DNA of 64,000 nt from Streptomyces sp. NBC_01260. GTDB taxonomy: Bacteria; Actinomycetota; Actinomycetes; Streptomycetales; Streptomycetaceae. Of the stretch, positions 23,829 through 32,540 are shown piece by piece (within the stretch, counting starts at the first letter, position 1; every line of letters begins with the position of its first letter). Location of the stretch: assembly GCF_036226405.1 (NCBI RefSeq), contig NZ_CP108464.1, forward strand, positions 930,001 through 994,000, given 5' to 3'. The position numbers and the translations under genes are program-made. The notes under the pieces were generated by a model. The model made no database searches and was not told the origin of the DNA. It saw nothing but the letters and a program-made list of their open reading frames with translations.

Positions 23829-24944
23829 TCAGCGCAGGAAGTCCCGGGCGATGGACTCCGCCGCCCGCTCCAGCAGCGGCCCCGCCTCGGCCATGCACAC
23901 CGCCGGATCCGGCTCCAGTTCGGTGAGCGCGTACGCACGGCGGATCCCGGCCCGGCCGAGCGCCTCGGGCGCCAGCGCGAGACGGCCGCAGACCGCGACG
24001 ACCTCGATGCCCGCCGCACGGGCCGCCGCGGCGACCCCCGCCGGAGCCTTGCCGTGCAGGGTCTGCTCGTCGAGCGAGCCCTCACCGGTGATCACCAGCG
24101 TGGCGCGGGCCAGCGCGGGAGCGAAGCCGAGAACGTCGAGCATCACGTCGATCCCCGGCCGGAACCGCGCACCGAGGGCGACCAGCGCCCCGTACCCGAT
24201 ACCGCCCGCCGCCCCCGCCCCGGGCAGTTCCGCGTGGTCCGGCCCCAGCACGGACGCGTAGTGGGCGAGCGCCGCGTCGAGGGCCGCGATGTCCTCCTCG
24301 GTCGCGCCCTTCTGGCGCCCGTACACCTCCGGCGCGCCCTTCGGCCCGGTCAGCGGGTTGTCGACATCGCTCGCGAGGATCAGGTCGATCCCGGCGAGCC
24401 GCGGGTCGAGCCCGGACAGATCGGCCGAGGCGAGGGCGGCGAGCCCGCCGCCGCCCGGGCCCACCGGCTTGCCGTCGGCATCCAGGAACCGCGCGCCGAG
24501 GGCGGCCAGCATCCCCGCTCCGCCGTCCGTGGTCGCACTGCCGCCGACCCCGAACACCAGGGTCCGCGCGCCCGCTTCGAGCGCGGCGAGCAGCAGTTCG
24601 CCCGAGCCGTACGTGGTCGCGGTGAGCGGGGCGAACACTCCCTCGGGCAGATGCTGGAGGCCCGAGGCCTCGGCCATCTCCACCACCGCTGTGGTGCCGC
24701 GCAGGGCGTACGCCGCCGTCACCGGCTCCCCCAGCGGCCCGGTCACCCGCGCCTCGCGGCGCTCGAACCCGGCGGCCACCGCCGCCGCCACCGTGCCGTC
24801 GCCGCCGTCCGCCACGGGCAGGGTCTCGACCCGCACCTCGGGGGCGATGCGCCGCAGCCCGGCCGTGACCCGCTCCGCGACCTGTACGGCCGTGAGCGAG
24901 CCCTTGAACTTGTCCGCCGCGACGAGCACGCGTGCGGTCTTCAT
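23829..24944 (-). CDS. Glycerate kinase (type I, GlxK/GarK family)
   Basis: This 371-residue cytosolic enzyme phosphorylates glycerate (to 2- or 3-phosphoglycerate) in glyoxylate and sugar-acid use. Family signatures are VLVAADKFKGSLTA at the N-terminus, PVADGGDGTVAA, FGVGGSATTDGGAGMLAALG, ILASDVDNPLTGPKGA and VITGEGSLDEQTLHGKAP. ATG 24944 is preferred since GGAG lies 5 bases upstream; a GTG six codons earlier is the alternative. Glyoxylate from the ethylmalonyl-CoA pathway could reach it through tartronate semialdehyde, but no carboligase or reductase gene is adjacent. Confidence 0.94.
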   Translation of the reverse strand: MKTARVLVAADKFKGSLTAVQVAERVTAGLRRIAPEVRVETLPVADGGDGTVAAAVAAGFERREARVTGPLGEPVTAAYALRGTTAVVEMAEASGLQHLPEGVFAPLTATTYGSGELLLAALEAGARTLVFGVGGSATTDGGAGMLAALGARFLDADGKPVGPGGGGLAALASADLSGLDPRLAGIDLILASDVDNPLTGPKGAPEVYGRQKGATEEDIAALDAALAHYASVLGPDHAELPGAGAAGGIGYGALVALGARFRPGIDVMLDVLGFAPALARATLVITGEGSLDEQTLHGKAPAGVAAAARAAGIEVVAVCGRLALAPEALGRAGIRRAYALTELEPDPAVCMAEAGPLLERAAESIARDFLR

Positions 24945-25074
24945 CACTGCTCCGTCCGTCACCTTGATTCCCTTTGCTTTCGAACAGGCAGTCGCGCCGC
25001 CCCGACCCTATCCGGACCACCCGCTCCCTGCCCATGGGTGTCCGTGCCCTGGACCTGCGACGCGGGACGCGGCC

Positions 25075-25086
25075 TAGGCTGCTCGC
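25075..25086 (+). promoter_or_regulatory. Leaderless -10 element of the Nudix gene
   Basis: TAGGCT (25075-25080) fits the TANNNT -10 pattern and ends 6 bases before the GTG start at 25087; no ribosome binding site is present, so the transcript is probably leaderless. Confidence 0.45.
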
Positions 25087-25578
25087 GTGACCAACAACGA
25101 CTACGCCACGTATATCGCTGGACTCCCCAAGGTGCTCGCGGGCGCGGCCTGCATCTTCCGCGACGCGGAGGGACGGATGCTGCTCGTCGAGCCGAATTAC
25201 CGGGACGACTGGGCCCTGCCCGGCGGCACGATCGAGTCGGCCGCGGGCGAGACACCCCGTCAGGCGGCCCGGCGCGAGTCGGCCGAGGAGATCGGTCTCG
25301 ACGTGGCGCCGGGCCGCCTGCTCGCGGTCGACTGGGCGCGGGGCACCGCACGGCCACCGATCGTCGCCTATGTCTACGACGGCGGCGTGCTCGACGAGGA
25401 GCAGCTGAAGGCGGTGCGCGTCCAGGAGGACGAGCTGCTGTCGTGGAAGCTGGTCGACCGGGCGGAGCTCGGCAGCCATCTGCCCGAAAGGCTCGGGCTG
25501 CGGGTGCAGGCGGCGCTGGACGTCCTGGATTCGGGCGCGGGGGCGGCGGAGCTGGAGGACGGTCTGCCCGTCGCCTGA
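25087..25578 (+). CDS. Nudix hydrolase
   Basis: This 163-residue pyrophosphohydrolase contains the Nudix helix as ETPRQAARRESAEEIGLDV near residues 58-76, with the metal-binding R-E-x-x-E-E pattern intact. The loop before the helix (LPGGTIESAAGE) is two residues longer than in the textbook G-x5-E spacing. The substrate is unknown; related proteins act on nucleoside diphosphate derivatives. GTG 25087 is chosen for the -10 element directly upstream. It is divergent from the glycerate kinase. Confidence 0.9.
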   Translation: MTNNDYATYIAGLPKVLAGAACIFRDAEGRMLLVEPNYRDDWALPGGTIESAAGETPRQAARRESAEEIGLDVAPGRLLAVDWARGTARPPIVAYVYDGGVLDEEQLKAVRVQEDELLSWKLVDRAELGSHLPERLGLRVQAALDVLDSGAGAAELEDGLPVA

Positions 25579-25634
25579 GGTGAGGGGCGAGGTGGCCGGG
25601 GAACGGGGCCCGTGCGTGGGCCGGACGAGAGGCC

Positions 25635-26033
25635 TCAGTCCTCCGCCGGCTCCTGCCGCGCCCGCCGGGAGGGGCGGAACTCGTACAGGTCCAGAATCCC
25701 CGGCGGGTCCACGAGTCCCGGGCCGCCCCCCGCTACCCAGCCGGCGATGTCGGCGATCGCCTCGGCGTCGTTCACCAGGCCGAGCCAGACCGGCCGGCCA
25801 CCGGCCCGGCGTCCGTCGGCGGACGGCTGGACGACCACGACATCTGCCTGGTCGCAGGCGTCCAGGCAGTCCACGACCCGGACCGTCGCGATCCCGTCGA
25901 GCGAGCCGCGCACCGCGGCGAGCAGCCCCGCGTGGTCCACGCCCGCGATCTTCGGGGTCCCGCAGCAGCAGCCGCGGCAGACGCTGACTGTGGGCCGGGG
26001 CGGGGCGGCGGCCCTGCGGTCGCGGCGGCTCAT
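25635..26033 (-). CDS. (2Fe-2S) ferredoxin-like domain protein
   Basis: This 132-residue protein has cysteines arranged like thioredoxin-fold [2Fe-2S] ferredoxins: VSVCRGCCCGTPKIAG near residues 17-32 and VVDCLDACDQADVVVV near 53-68. The second segment corresponds to the C-x3-C pair that completes the cluster. Its role is not known; such proteins may carry electrons or bind metal. It is monocistronic and convergent with the Nudix gene. Confidence 0.72.
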   Translation of the reverse strand: MSRRDRRAAAPPRPTVSVCRGCCCGTPKIAGVDHAGLLAAVRGSLDGIATVRVVDCLDACDQADVVVVQPSADGRRAGGRPVWLGLVNDAEAIADIAGWVAGGGPGLVDPPGILDLYEFRPSRRARQEPAED

Positions 26034-26145
26034 ACGGGCAGGTTCCGGAGCGGGACGTGGATGATCACCGTGGGACTGTACCGGGGCCCACCACCGGCTC
26101 GACCGAGCGAGTTCCCCCGTTGCCCGTGCGGTAGTGTTGATGGCT

Positions 26146-26252
26146 GCGAAGGGGAGTAGCCCTGCAAACCGGTCGTCGACACACTGGAACCTCCGGGTTC
26201 CCGGTGGCCGGGTTCGTGGATCATCACGGGCGGGCGAGACCTTCGGTCAGGT
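26146..26252 (+). promoter_or_regulatory. yybP-ykoY manganese riboswitch
   Basis: The segment carries both conserved halves of the yybP-ykoY (Mn2+-sensing) aptamer: GGGGAGTAGCC at 26151-26161 and GGCGAGACCTTCGG at 26233-26246. The closing helix P1 is formed by CGAAGG (26147-26152) and CCTTCG (26240-26245). Between them lie the arm-forming sequences, with a GC-rich hairpin near 26190-26215. Downstream, CACCCGC/GCGGGTG (26259-26277) can form a hairpin that might belong to the expression platform. The gene controlled, a TMEM165/GDT1-type Mn2+ exporter starting at 26371, is a known partner of this riboswitch class. The 337-base gap 26034-26370 is explained by this leader. Confidence 0.88.
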
Positions 26253-26370
26253 ATGACACACCCGCCTCCCGCGGGTGCCGCCGTCATGCCGGGCCGAGTG
26301 GTCCTCCGAAAAGCCCGAGTGGCACTTCGCGGAAGACCCGGGGCCCGGCTCTTACAGAAAGCCACCCGGA

Positions 26371-26955
26371 ATGCATCTCGACCCCCTGGCGATCCTCACC
26401 GCTTTCGGGCTGATCTTCCTCGCGGAGCTCCCCGACAAGACGATGTTCGCGTCGTTGGCCATGGGCACGCGCATGCGCCCGCTCTATGTCTGGTTCGGTA
26501 CGTCGTCCGCGTTCATCGTCCATGTCGCCATCGCGGTCGGAGCGGGCGGCCTCCTCGGACTGCTGCCCGGCTGGATCGTCAAACTCGTCTCGGCGTCCCT
26601 GTTCGCGTTCGGGGCGTTCATGCTCCTGCGCGCCGGCGGGGGCGAGGACGAGGAGGAGGACGGCCCGAAGACCGTGACCGGATTCTGGCCGGTGTACTCG
26701 ACCGCGTTCATGGCGGTGTTCATCAGCGAGTGGGGCGACCTCACCCAGATCACGACGGCCAACCTGGCGGCGAGCAATGGCGCCTGGTCCACCGCGATCG
26801 GATCCGCGGCGGCCCTGATGTCCGTGTCGGCACTGGCGCTGCTCGCCGGGCGCTTCATCTCCAAGCGCGTACCGCTCAAGACGGTCCAGCGCATCGGCGG
26901 CCTGTGCATGCTGGGGCTGGCGATCTGGACGGTCGTCGAGATCTTCACCGGCTGA
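26371..26955 (+). CDS. TMEM165/GDT1 family (UPF0016) Mn2+/Ca2+ exporter
   Basis: This 194-residue membrane protein has six transmembrane segments in two inverted halves, each with the family's cation-binding motif: FLAELPDKTMFASLAMG near residue 16 and FISEWGDLTQITTANLAA near residue 120. The halves are separated by an acidic loop (EDEEEDG). Members of the family export Mn2+ (or Ca2+) in exchange for protons, which fits the upstream manganese riboswitch. ATG 26371 is chosen because the first E-x-x-D-K-T helix follows directly; the open frame upstream belongs to the leader. Confidence 0.93.
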   Translation: MHLDPLAILTAFGLIFLAELPDKTMFASLAMGTRMRPLYVWFGTSSAFIVHVAIAVGAGGLLGLLPGWIVKLVSASLFAFGAFMLLRAGGGEDEEEDGPKTVTGFWPVYSTAFMAVFISEWGDLTQITTANLAASNGAWSTAIGSAAALMSVSALALLAGRFISKRVPLKTVQRIGGLCMLGLAIWTVVEIFTG

Positions 26956-26984
26956 CGCGAGCGGCTCCGCCGCGGGGCACAGGT

Positions 26985-27015
26985 GCGGGCCCGTCCGCCG
27001 GCTGGGCGGGCCCGC
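26985..27015. terminator. Bidirectional terminator
   Basis: GCGGGCCCG (26985-26993) and CGGGCCCGC (27007-27015) form a 9-base-pair stem with a 13-base loop between the convergent exporter and ogt genes. Confidence 0.6.
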
Positions 27016-27026
27016 CGTCGCGTGCT

Positions 27027-27554
27027 CTAGAACAGCGCCTGGACCGTGTCCTGCGTACCGTTCTCGAAGGCCAGCAGCCGTTGCTTGCGGTCGAGTCCGC
27101 CGCCGTATCCGGTAAGGCTCCCCGACGCCCCGATCACCCGGTGGCAGGGCACGATGATGCCGACCGGATTCTTGCCGTTGGCCAGCCCCACCGCACGCGA
27201 GGCGCCGGGCTTTCCGAGGATCTCGGCCAGTTCGCCGTACGAACGCGTCTCGCCGTACGGAATCCGCTGGAGCTCCGCCCAGACGGTGCGCTGGAACGGG
27301 GTGCCGTCGAGGTCCAGCGGGAGGTCGAACTCCCGGAGTTCACCGGCGAAGTAGGCGTCCAGCTGCCGGATCGTCTCGTCGAAGGGGGCGGGGTCGGGCT
27401 CGCCGAAGGCCTCCTCGGGCGGACGGTGGCGCTGATCGGTCATGTAGAGGCCGGCGAGGACCCCGTCGGTGGCGACGAGGGTCAGCGGGCCGTAGGGGCT
27501 GTCGGTCACGGTGTGCCGGCGGGGCGCGATGGCGGTGGTGCGTGCTGCGGTCAC
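27027..27554 (-). CDS. ogt: Methylated-DNA-[protein]-cysteine S-methyltransferase
   Basis: This 175-residue suicide repair protein transfers methyl groups from O6-methylguanine in DNA to its own cysteine. The active site is visible as GIIVPCHRVIGASGSLTGYG, and the DNA-binding helix with the arginine finger as KPGASRAVGLANGKNPVG. GTG 27554 is chosen: it overlaps the stop of the upstream Ada-AlkA gene (GTGA), and AAGGAAG lies about 7 bases upstream. It is translationally coupled to the glycosylase gene, forming an alkylation-repair operon. Confidence 0.96.
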   Translation of the reverse strand: MTAARTTAIAPRRHTVTDSPYGPLTLVATDGVLAGLYMTDQRHRPPEEAFGEPDPAPFDETIRQLDAYFAGELREFDLPLDLDGTPFQRTVWAELQRIPYGETRSYGELAEILGKPGASRAVGLANGKNPVGIIVPCHRVIGASGSLTGYGGGLDRKQRLLAFENGTQDTVQALF

Positions 27555-29038
27555 GATGGACTTCCTTGTGCGGGAAGGTGGTTGATGGGGTGGTCGTCTA
27601 CGGTCCACAGATACTGGACCGCGTACGCCCGCCAGGGACGCCAGGCCGCCGCGCGGGCGGTGAGTGCGGCCGGTGTCGAGGGAAGACCGAGTTCCTGCGC
27701 GGACCGCCGGATGCCGAGATCCGTCGGCAGGAAGGCGTCCGGATCACCGAGCGCCCGCATGGCGATGACCTCGACCGTCCACGGCCCGAAGCCGGGCAGC
27801 GCGGCCAGTTCGGCCCGCGCCTTCTCCCAGTCGGTGTCGGTGCCGAGCCGCAGCGAACCGGTCGCCAGGGCCTCGACGAGTGTGGTGAGCGTCCGGCGCC
27901 GGCTGCGCGGCAGGGCCAGCCGCTCGGGGTCGAGTCCGGCCAGCGCCCCGGATGCCGGGAAGAGGTGGGTGAGACCGCCCTCGGAATCGTCTACGGGCGT
28001 GCCGTGGGCGGTGACCAGCCGGGCCGCGTGGGTCCGTGCCGCGGCCGTCGACACCTGCTGGCCGAGCACGGCCCGGACGGCGAACTCCGCACCGTCGACG
28101 GTTCTCGGCACCCGCCGCCCCGGCGCCTTGTCGACCAGCGGGGCGAGCAGCGGATCGGTGCGCAGCTGTTCGTCGACCGCGACCGGATCGGCGTCGAGGT
28201 CCAGCAGCCAGCGGCAGCGGCTGATGGCCAGGGTGAGATCACGCGGGTCGGTGAGCGAGAGCCGGCAGGCGATGTGGTCGGGGTGCGGGGTGAGGGCGAC
28301 GATGCCGTGCCCGTACGGCAGATCGAGCGTGCGCCGGTAGGCGCCGTCGCGCCACTCCTCCACGCCCGGGACGGCCGTCGCGGCGAGGTGTCCGAAGAGG
28401 TTGCTGGGATTGAGCGGTGCACGGTACGGCAGCCGCAGCGCTATCACGCCGGGCGTGACCGGGGGCTTCGCCGACCGGGCCGCGCGGCCGCGCAGCTCAC
28501 CCGGGGCGAGGGCGAAGACCTCACGGACGGTGTCGTTGAAGGTGCGGATCGAGGAGAACCCGGCCGCGAACGCCACCTCGGCCATGGGCAGCCCCGTGGT
28601 CTCGATGAGCACCCGCGCGGTCTGCGCCCGCTGCGCCCTGGCCAGCGCCAGCGGCCCCGCTCCCAGCTCCGCGAGCAACTGCCGCTCGATCTGCCTGGCG
28701 GAGTATCCGAGCCGGGTGGCGAGTCCCGGCACCCCCTCCCGGTCGACGACTCCGTCCCGGATGAGCCGCATCGCACGGGCGACGGAGTCGGCGCGGGCGT
28801 TCCACTCGGGCGACCCCGGGCTGGTATCGGGCCGGCAGCGCTTGCAGGCCCGGAATCCGGCCTGCTGGCAGGCGGCGGAGCTCGGGTAGAAGGTCATGTT
28901 CTCGACCTTGGGCGGCACGACGGGGCAGCTCGGACGGCAGTAGATCCTGGTGGTCAGGACCGCGGTGAAGAACCAGCCGTCGAAACGGGAGTCCTTGGAC
29001 CGGACAGCCCGCACGCAGCGCTCGGTGTCGGTGTGCAT
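27551..29038 (-). CDS. Ada-AlkA fusion: methylphosphotriester sensor, AraC HTH and 3-methyladenine DNA glycosylase
   Basis: This 495-residue protein repairs alkylated bases and probably activates its own operon. The Ada N-terminal zinc domain (about residues 5-75) has the methyl-accepting Cys34 in TTRIYCRPSCP and the remaining zinc cysteines in FRACKRCRPD. An AraC-type helix-turn-helix follows (about 85-185, including GLPMAEVAFAAGFSSIRTFN). An AlkA N-terminal domain (about 195-310) precedes the helix-hairpin-helix glycosylase domain with VRAVLGQQVSTAAARTHAAR, LPGFGPWTVEVIAMRALGDP and the catalytic Asp in FLPTDLGIRR. The fusion is common in actinobacteria. ATG 29038 begins directly before the Ada domain. 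Confidence 0.95.
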   Translation of the reverse strand: MHTDTERCVRAVRSKDSRFDGWFFTAVLTTRIYCRPSCPVVPPKVENMTFYPSSAACQQAGFRACKRCRPDTSPGSPEWNARADSVARAMRLIRDGVVDREGVPGLATRLGYSARQIERQLLAELGAGPLALARAQRAQTARVLIETTGLPMAEVAFAAGFSSIRTFNDTVREVFALAPGELRGRAARSAKPPVTPGVIALRLPYRAPLNPSNLFGHLAATAVPGVEEWRDGAYRRTLDLPYGHGIVALTPHPDHIACRLSLTDPRDLTLAISRCRWLLDLDADPVAVDEQLRTDPLLAPLVDKAPGRRVPRTVDGAEFAVRAVLGQQVSTAAARTHAARLVTAHGTPVDDSEGGLTHLFPASGALAGLDPERLALPRSRRRTLTTLVEALATGSLRLGTDTDWEKARAELAALPGFGPWTVEVIAMRALGDPDAFLPTDLGIRRSAQELGLPSTPAALTARAAAWRPWRAYAVQYLWTVDDHPINHLPAQGSPS

Positions 29039-29202
29039 GGTTCAAGCATGGGGCACCCGGCCGGGCCACGGCTGGCGAGAATCCGACATCAGCCTTGAGC
29101 TGCCTGCACCCGTCCGCTCCGCCTCTCCCCTCGCCCCGTTCCGTACTTCGCACGAGAATGGGACGGGGCCGCTGCGGTGAGCAACGAGAAGGAGGCCCGA
29201 CG

Positions 29203-29511
29203 ATGACGGACGCACAGGCGACGCCGCTCTGCTCCCACCTGGACCAGGTACGGCGAGTCGCCCCGGACAGTGCCGACTCCTGCACGGAGTGTGTCGCGAT
29301 GGGCGACACCTGGGTACATCTGCGCGAGTGCCCGACCTGCGGACACGTCGGATGCTGCGACTCCTCCCGCAACAAGCACGCCACCGCGCACTACTCCGCC
29401 ACCGGGCACCCGCTCATCCGCTCCTACGAGCCGGGCGAGACCTGGTGGTGGTGTTACGAGGACCAGCTGACCTTCGACGTCGAGGGAGCCGGACCGGCGC
29501 GGCCGGCCTGA
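29203..29511 (+). CDS. UBP-type zinc finger domain protein
   Basis: This 102-residue protein is a single zinc finger of the ubiquitin-hydrolase (ZnF-UBP) type. Cysteine and histidine ligands are visible in LCSHLDQV, DSCTECVAMGD, ECPTCGHVGCCDSS and NKHATAHYSATGHPLI, followed by a Trp-rich strand (GETWWWCYED). In eukaryotes the fold binds the C-terminus of ubiquitin; its bacterial ligand is unknown. GAAGGAGG lies 8 bases before the ATG. It is divergent from the Ada-AlkA gene. Confidence 0.88.
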   Translation: MTDAQATPLCSHLDQVRRVAPDSADSCTECVAMGDTWVHLRECPTCGHVGCCDSSRNKHATAHYSATGHPLIRSYEPGETWWWCYEDQLTFDVEGAGPARPA

Positions 29512-29609
29512 GGGCCGCGCCGGGTCGGCGGACGTGTCCGCGATGCCGCTCAGTAGGCGTCGCGGACGTACCGCTTGCCGGCGGCGTGCCCCGGCCCTGA
29601 GCCGGAGGG

Positions 29610-31040
29610 TCACCTGCGGGAGGGACCCGACTCCCGCAGCCGGCGCCATACCGCCTTCGCCGCGTGGTGTCCGGACATGCCGTGCACACCGGGTCCGGGC
29701 GGGGTCGCCGAGGAGCAGATGAAGACCGCCGGATGCGCCGTCGCGTACGGCACCCGGGCGAGCTTGGGGCGGATCACCGTCTGCAGCCCCGAAAAGGCAC
29801 CGCAGGCGATGTCCCCGTCCACGTAGTTCGCGTTGCGCGCGGCGAGCCGGGGCGGTCCGGTGACCGCGCGGGCGAGCACCACGTCGCGGAAACCGGGGGC
29901 GAAGCGCTCCAGTTGGCGTTCGATGACCTCGGTGGCGTCGCCCTCCCAGCCCGCCGGGACGTGTCCGTACACCCAGAACACCTGCTTGCCCTCGGGGGCG
30001 CGGGACGGGTCGACGAGGCTGGGCTGGGCGGTGATCAGGAACGGCACACTCGGGTCGAGGCCGGTCACCGCGGCGTGCAGGGCGGAATCGATCTCGCCGG
30101 CCGTGGGGCCGATGTGTACCGTGCCTGCCCGGCGGGCCTCCTCGGCGGTCCAGGGGACGGGGCCCGACAGGGCGTAGTCGATCTTGAAGCAGGACGCGCC
30201 GTAGCGGTAACCCCGGTAGGCGTTGCCCAGTCCGGCGATCCGGGCCAGCGCGGTCGGCGAGGTGTCGAAGATGTAGGCGCGGGCCGGCGGGAGTTCGTCC
30301 AGGCGCTTGACCTCCGTGCCGGTGTGGATGACACCGCTCTGTTCCCGCAGGTACGAGGCCAGGGCGTCGGAGATGGCCTGGGAGCCACCGCGCGGCACCG
30401 GCCAGCCCTTCTCGTGCGCGGCCAGCGCGAAGAGCAGGGCGATTCCGCCGGTCGCGATACCGCTGGTGGGGGCTATGGCGTGGGCGGCCAGTCCGGCGAA
30501 GAGGCCGCGCGCCTTCTCGCCGCTGAAGCGGCGGGACAGGAGCGTGGCGGGCTGGATGGCGTCGAGGCCGAAGCGCACCCAGCGGTACGGGTCGCGCGGC
30601 AGCCCGTCCCACGGGGTGCGCAGGAAGTCCTGGGCGAGGCTGTCCCAATGGCCGAGGAACGGTGCGAGGAGTCTCCGGTAGGCCCCCGCGTCATGCGGCC
30701 CGAGCGACATGGCGCTCTCCCCCACCGAGCCGGCCAGCACGGCGGCGGACCCGTCCGGGAACGGGTGGGCGAGGGCCAGCCGGGGCTGCAGCCACTCCAG
30801 GCCGTGCCGGGCGAGCGGCATCGCGTCGAAGGCGGGCGAGCCGATGCCCAGCGGGTGGACCGCCGAGCAGGGGTCGTGGCGGAAGCCGGGGAGCGTGAGC
30901 TCCTCGGTACGGGCTCCGCCGCCGACGGCCCGCCCGGCTTCGAAGACCTCCACGGCGTAACCGCGGCGGGCCAGTTCGGCTGCGGCGGTCAGCCCGTTGG
31001 GGCCTGCCCCCACGACGACTGCGTCAAGCATCGACGGCAC
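29610..31040 (-). CDS. FAD-dependent phytoene desaturase-like oxidoreductase
   Basis: This 476-residue flavoprotein of the carotenoid desaturase/amine oxidase superfamily opens with the dinucleotide-binding motif [20 protein letters not shown] and ends with the FAD C-terminal motif [19 protein letters not shown]. The middle lacks carotenoid-specific motifs and no carotenoid genes are nearby, so the substrate is unknown. The start is either GTG 31040 (AAAGGAG 7 bases upstream) or ATG 31031 (GAAGGTG 6 bases upstream); I give the longer form. It is monocistronic. Confidence 0.88.
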   Translation of the reverse strand: MPSMLDAVVVGAGPNGLTAAAELARRGYAVEVFEAGRAVGGGARTEELTLPGFRHDPCSAVHPLGIGSPAFDAMPLARHGLEWLQPRLALAHPFPDGSAAVLAGSVGESAMSLGPHDAGAYRRLLAPFLGHWDSLAQDFLRTPWDGLPRDPYRWVRFGLDAIQPATLLSRRFSGEKARGLFAGLAAHAIAPTSGIATGGIALLFALAAHEKGWPVPRGGSQAISDALASYLREQSGVIHTGTEVKRLDELPPARAYIFDTSPTALARIAGLGNAYRGYRYGASCFKIDYALSGPVPWTAEEARRAGTVHIGPTAGEIDSALHAAVTGLDPSVPFLITAQPSLVDPSRAPEGKQVFWVYGHVPAGWEGDATEVIERQLERFAPGFRDVVLARAVTGPPRLAARNANYVDGDIACGAFSGLQTVIRPKLARVPYATAHPAVFICSSATPPGPGVHGMSGHHAAKAVWRRLRESGPSRR

Positions 31041-31127
31041 CTTCGGACTCCTTTGTCAGCCGACGGTCGGAGTCCCCAGGATATTCACAGGCGCCGACGG
31101 TGCGGGCACGGGTAGGGTTCCCGCTCG

Positions 31128-32030
31128 ATGAACACCGAGAACCCCGCGCAGCCGCCGCACCCCGCCCAGCTCCCCGCCTCCGGAACGACATCGGAGGATT
31201 TTGGGCCGCACCGGTGGATCGGCGCCATGGCCGAGCAGCTCGGCGCCGTGCCCGGGATACGCGCCGTCGTCCTGGGCGGCAGCCGGGCCCGGGGCACCCA
31301 CCGCCCGGACTCCGACTGGGATCTGGGCCTCTACTACCGCGGTGTCCCGGACCTGGCCGCGCTGACCGCACTGGCCCGCGAGGTGCAGGGCTCTCCGGTC
31401 GAGGTGGCCGGGCCGGGCGGCTGGGGGCCGTGGGTCAACGGCGGGGCCTGGCTGAGAGTGGACGGCACACCGGTGGACTGGATCCTGCGCGATCTGGACC
31501 GGGTCGAGGCTGTCTGGTCCGACTGCCGCCAGGGGCGCTACGAGGTGGGCGTCCAGCCCGGCCACCCGCTCGGCTTCTGGTCCCCCGCCTATCCGGGCGA
31601 GGTCGCCCTGGGGCGCGTACTCGCTGACACCCAAGGGGACGTGACGGAGCTTCAGGCCGAGACGCGCGACTATCCGGAGCCGCTGCGCAAGGCCCTTGCC
31701 GATGCGGCCTGGGAGGCGGAGTTCTCGGTGGCATCGGCCCGCAAGTCGGCTCCTTCCGGCGACCGGCTCCATGTCTCGCTCTGCCTGTCCCGCGCGTTCG
31801 GCATCCTCGCCCAGTCGCTGCACGCCCACCACCGCACCTGGTGCCTCAACGAGAAGGGCGCGCTGGCGGCCGCCGCCGCCCTGCCGGACACGCCCGAGGG
31901 CTTCGCCGACCGGGCCGGTGAGGCACTGCGGGGACTGGACGCCGCGGCGGTGGAGACAGCGGCGGAAGTCGTGAGCGAGGTACGGGCGGTCCTGGCCGGC
32001 GCATCCGCCCAAGGCCCTGACCGTACCTGA
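31128..32030 (+). CDS. Nucleotidyltransferase-fold protein
   Basis: This 300-residue protein has the MNT/pol-beta nucleotidyltransferase motif G-S-x(n)-D-x-D, visible as VVLGGSRARGTHRPDSDWDL followed by GLYYRG near residues 48-70. The C-terminal half is helical, as in the kanamycin nucleotidyltransferase-like and DUF4037 groups. The natural substrate is unknown; a role in modifying a small molecule or tRNA is possible. A -10-like TAGGGT (31113-31118) ends 9 bases before the ATG, so a very short leader or leaderless transcript is likely. Confidence 0.83.
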   Translation: MNTENPAQPPHPAQLPASGTTSEDFGPHRWIGAMAEQLGAVPGIRAVVLGGSRARGTHRPDSDWDLGLYYRGVPDLAALTALAREVQGSPVEVAGPGGWGPWVNGGAWLRVDGTPVDWILRDLDRVEAVWSDCRQGRYEVGVQPGHPLGFWSPAYPGEVALGRVLADTQGDVTELQAETRDYPEPLRKALADAAWEAEFSVASARKSAPSGDRLHVSLCLSRAFGILAQSLHAHHRTWCLNEKGALAAAAALPDTPEGFADRAGEALRGLDAAAVETAAEVVSEVRAVLAGASAQGPDRT

Positions 32031-32046
32031 GCCTTCGGACAGGCCT

Positions 32047-32052
32047 TACGAT
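32047..32052 (+). promoter_or_regulatory. Leaderless -10 element of the VOC gene
   Basis: TACGAT ends 6 bases before the ATG at 32059 and no ribosome binding site is present, which suggests a leaderless transcript starting at the ATG. Confidence 0.4.
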
Positions 32053-32058
32053 TCCGCC

Positions 32059-32454
32059 ATGATCGCCGAACTGCAGTGCGTGGTGCTCGACTGCCCCGAT
32101 CCCGCACGTCTCGCCGGGTTCTACCGCTCGCTGCTCGGCGGACGCGTGAACCAGGTGGACCGCCGATGGGCGCTCGACGAGAGCTGGGCAACGCTGCACA
32201 CCGCTGCCGGGCTGGTGCTCGCCTTCCAGCGGGTGGCGGACCACCGGCCGCCGCGGTGGCCCGATCCGGAGCGCCCGCAGCAGTTCCATCTGGACTTCGG
32301 GGTCCCCGACCTGGACGTGGCCGAGTCCGAGGTGGTGACGGCCGGTGCGACCGTACTCGACGACGGCGCCGGGTCCGACCGGCCATGGCGTATCTACGCC
32401 GACCCCGCAGGGCACCCGTTCTGCCTGGTCAAGCACGGCACGAGCGGGAACTGA
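32059..32454 (+). CDS. VOC (glyoxalase/bleomycin-resistance fold) protein
   Basis: This 131-residue protein has the vicinal-oxygen-chelate fold: beta1 with VVLDCPDPARLAGFYRSLLG, the central QQFHLDFGVPDLD strand-helix with a metal-ligand His, and the terminal RIYADPAGHPFCLVKHG. The substrate is unknown; many such proteins in Streptomyces are lyases or ligand-binding proteins of undefined role. Confidence 0.88.
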   Translation: MIAELQCVVLDCPDPARLAGFYRSLLGGRVNQVDRRWALDESWATLHTAAGLVLAFQRVADHRPPRWPDPERPQQFHLDFGVPDLDVAESEVVTAGATVLDDGAGSDRPWRIYADPAGHPFCLVKHGTSGN

Positions 32455-32540
32455 GGGGATCCGCTCAGTCCCGCTGGATGGCCGTGACGCAGCGGGCCGG
32501 TCGCGGCGAGGTCCGCACCTGCCTCGCCGCCCCCGTCCCC

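Noticed and set aside
26275..26370. 32-codon extension of the Mn2+ exporter
   Set aside because: The segment belongs to the riboswitch leader and the family N-terminus begins at ATG 26371.
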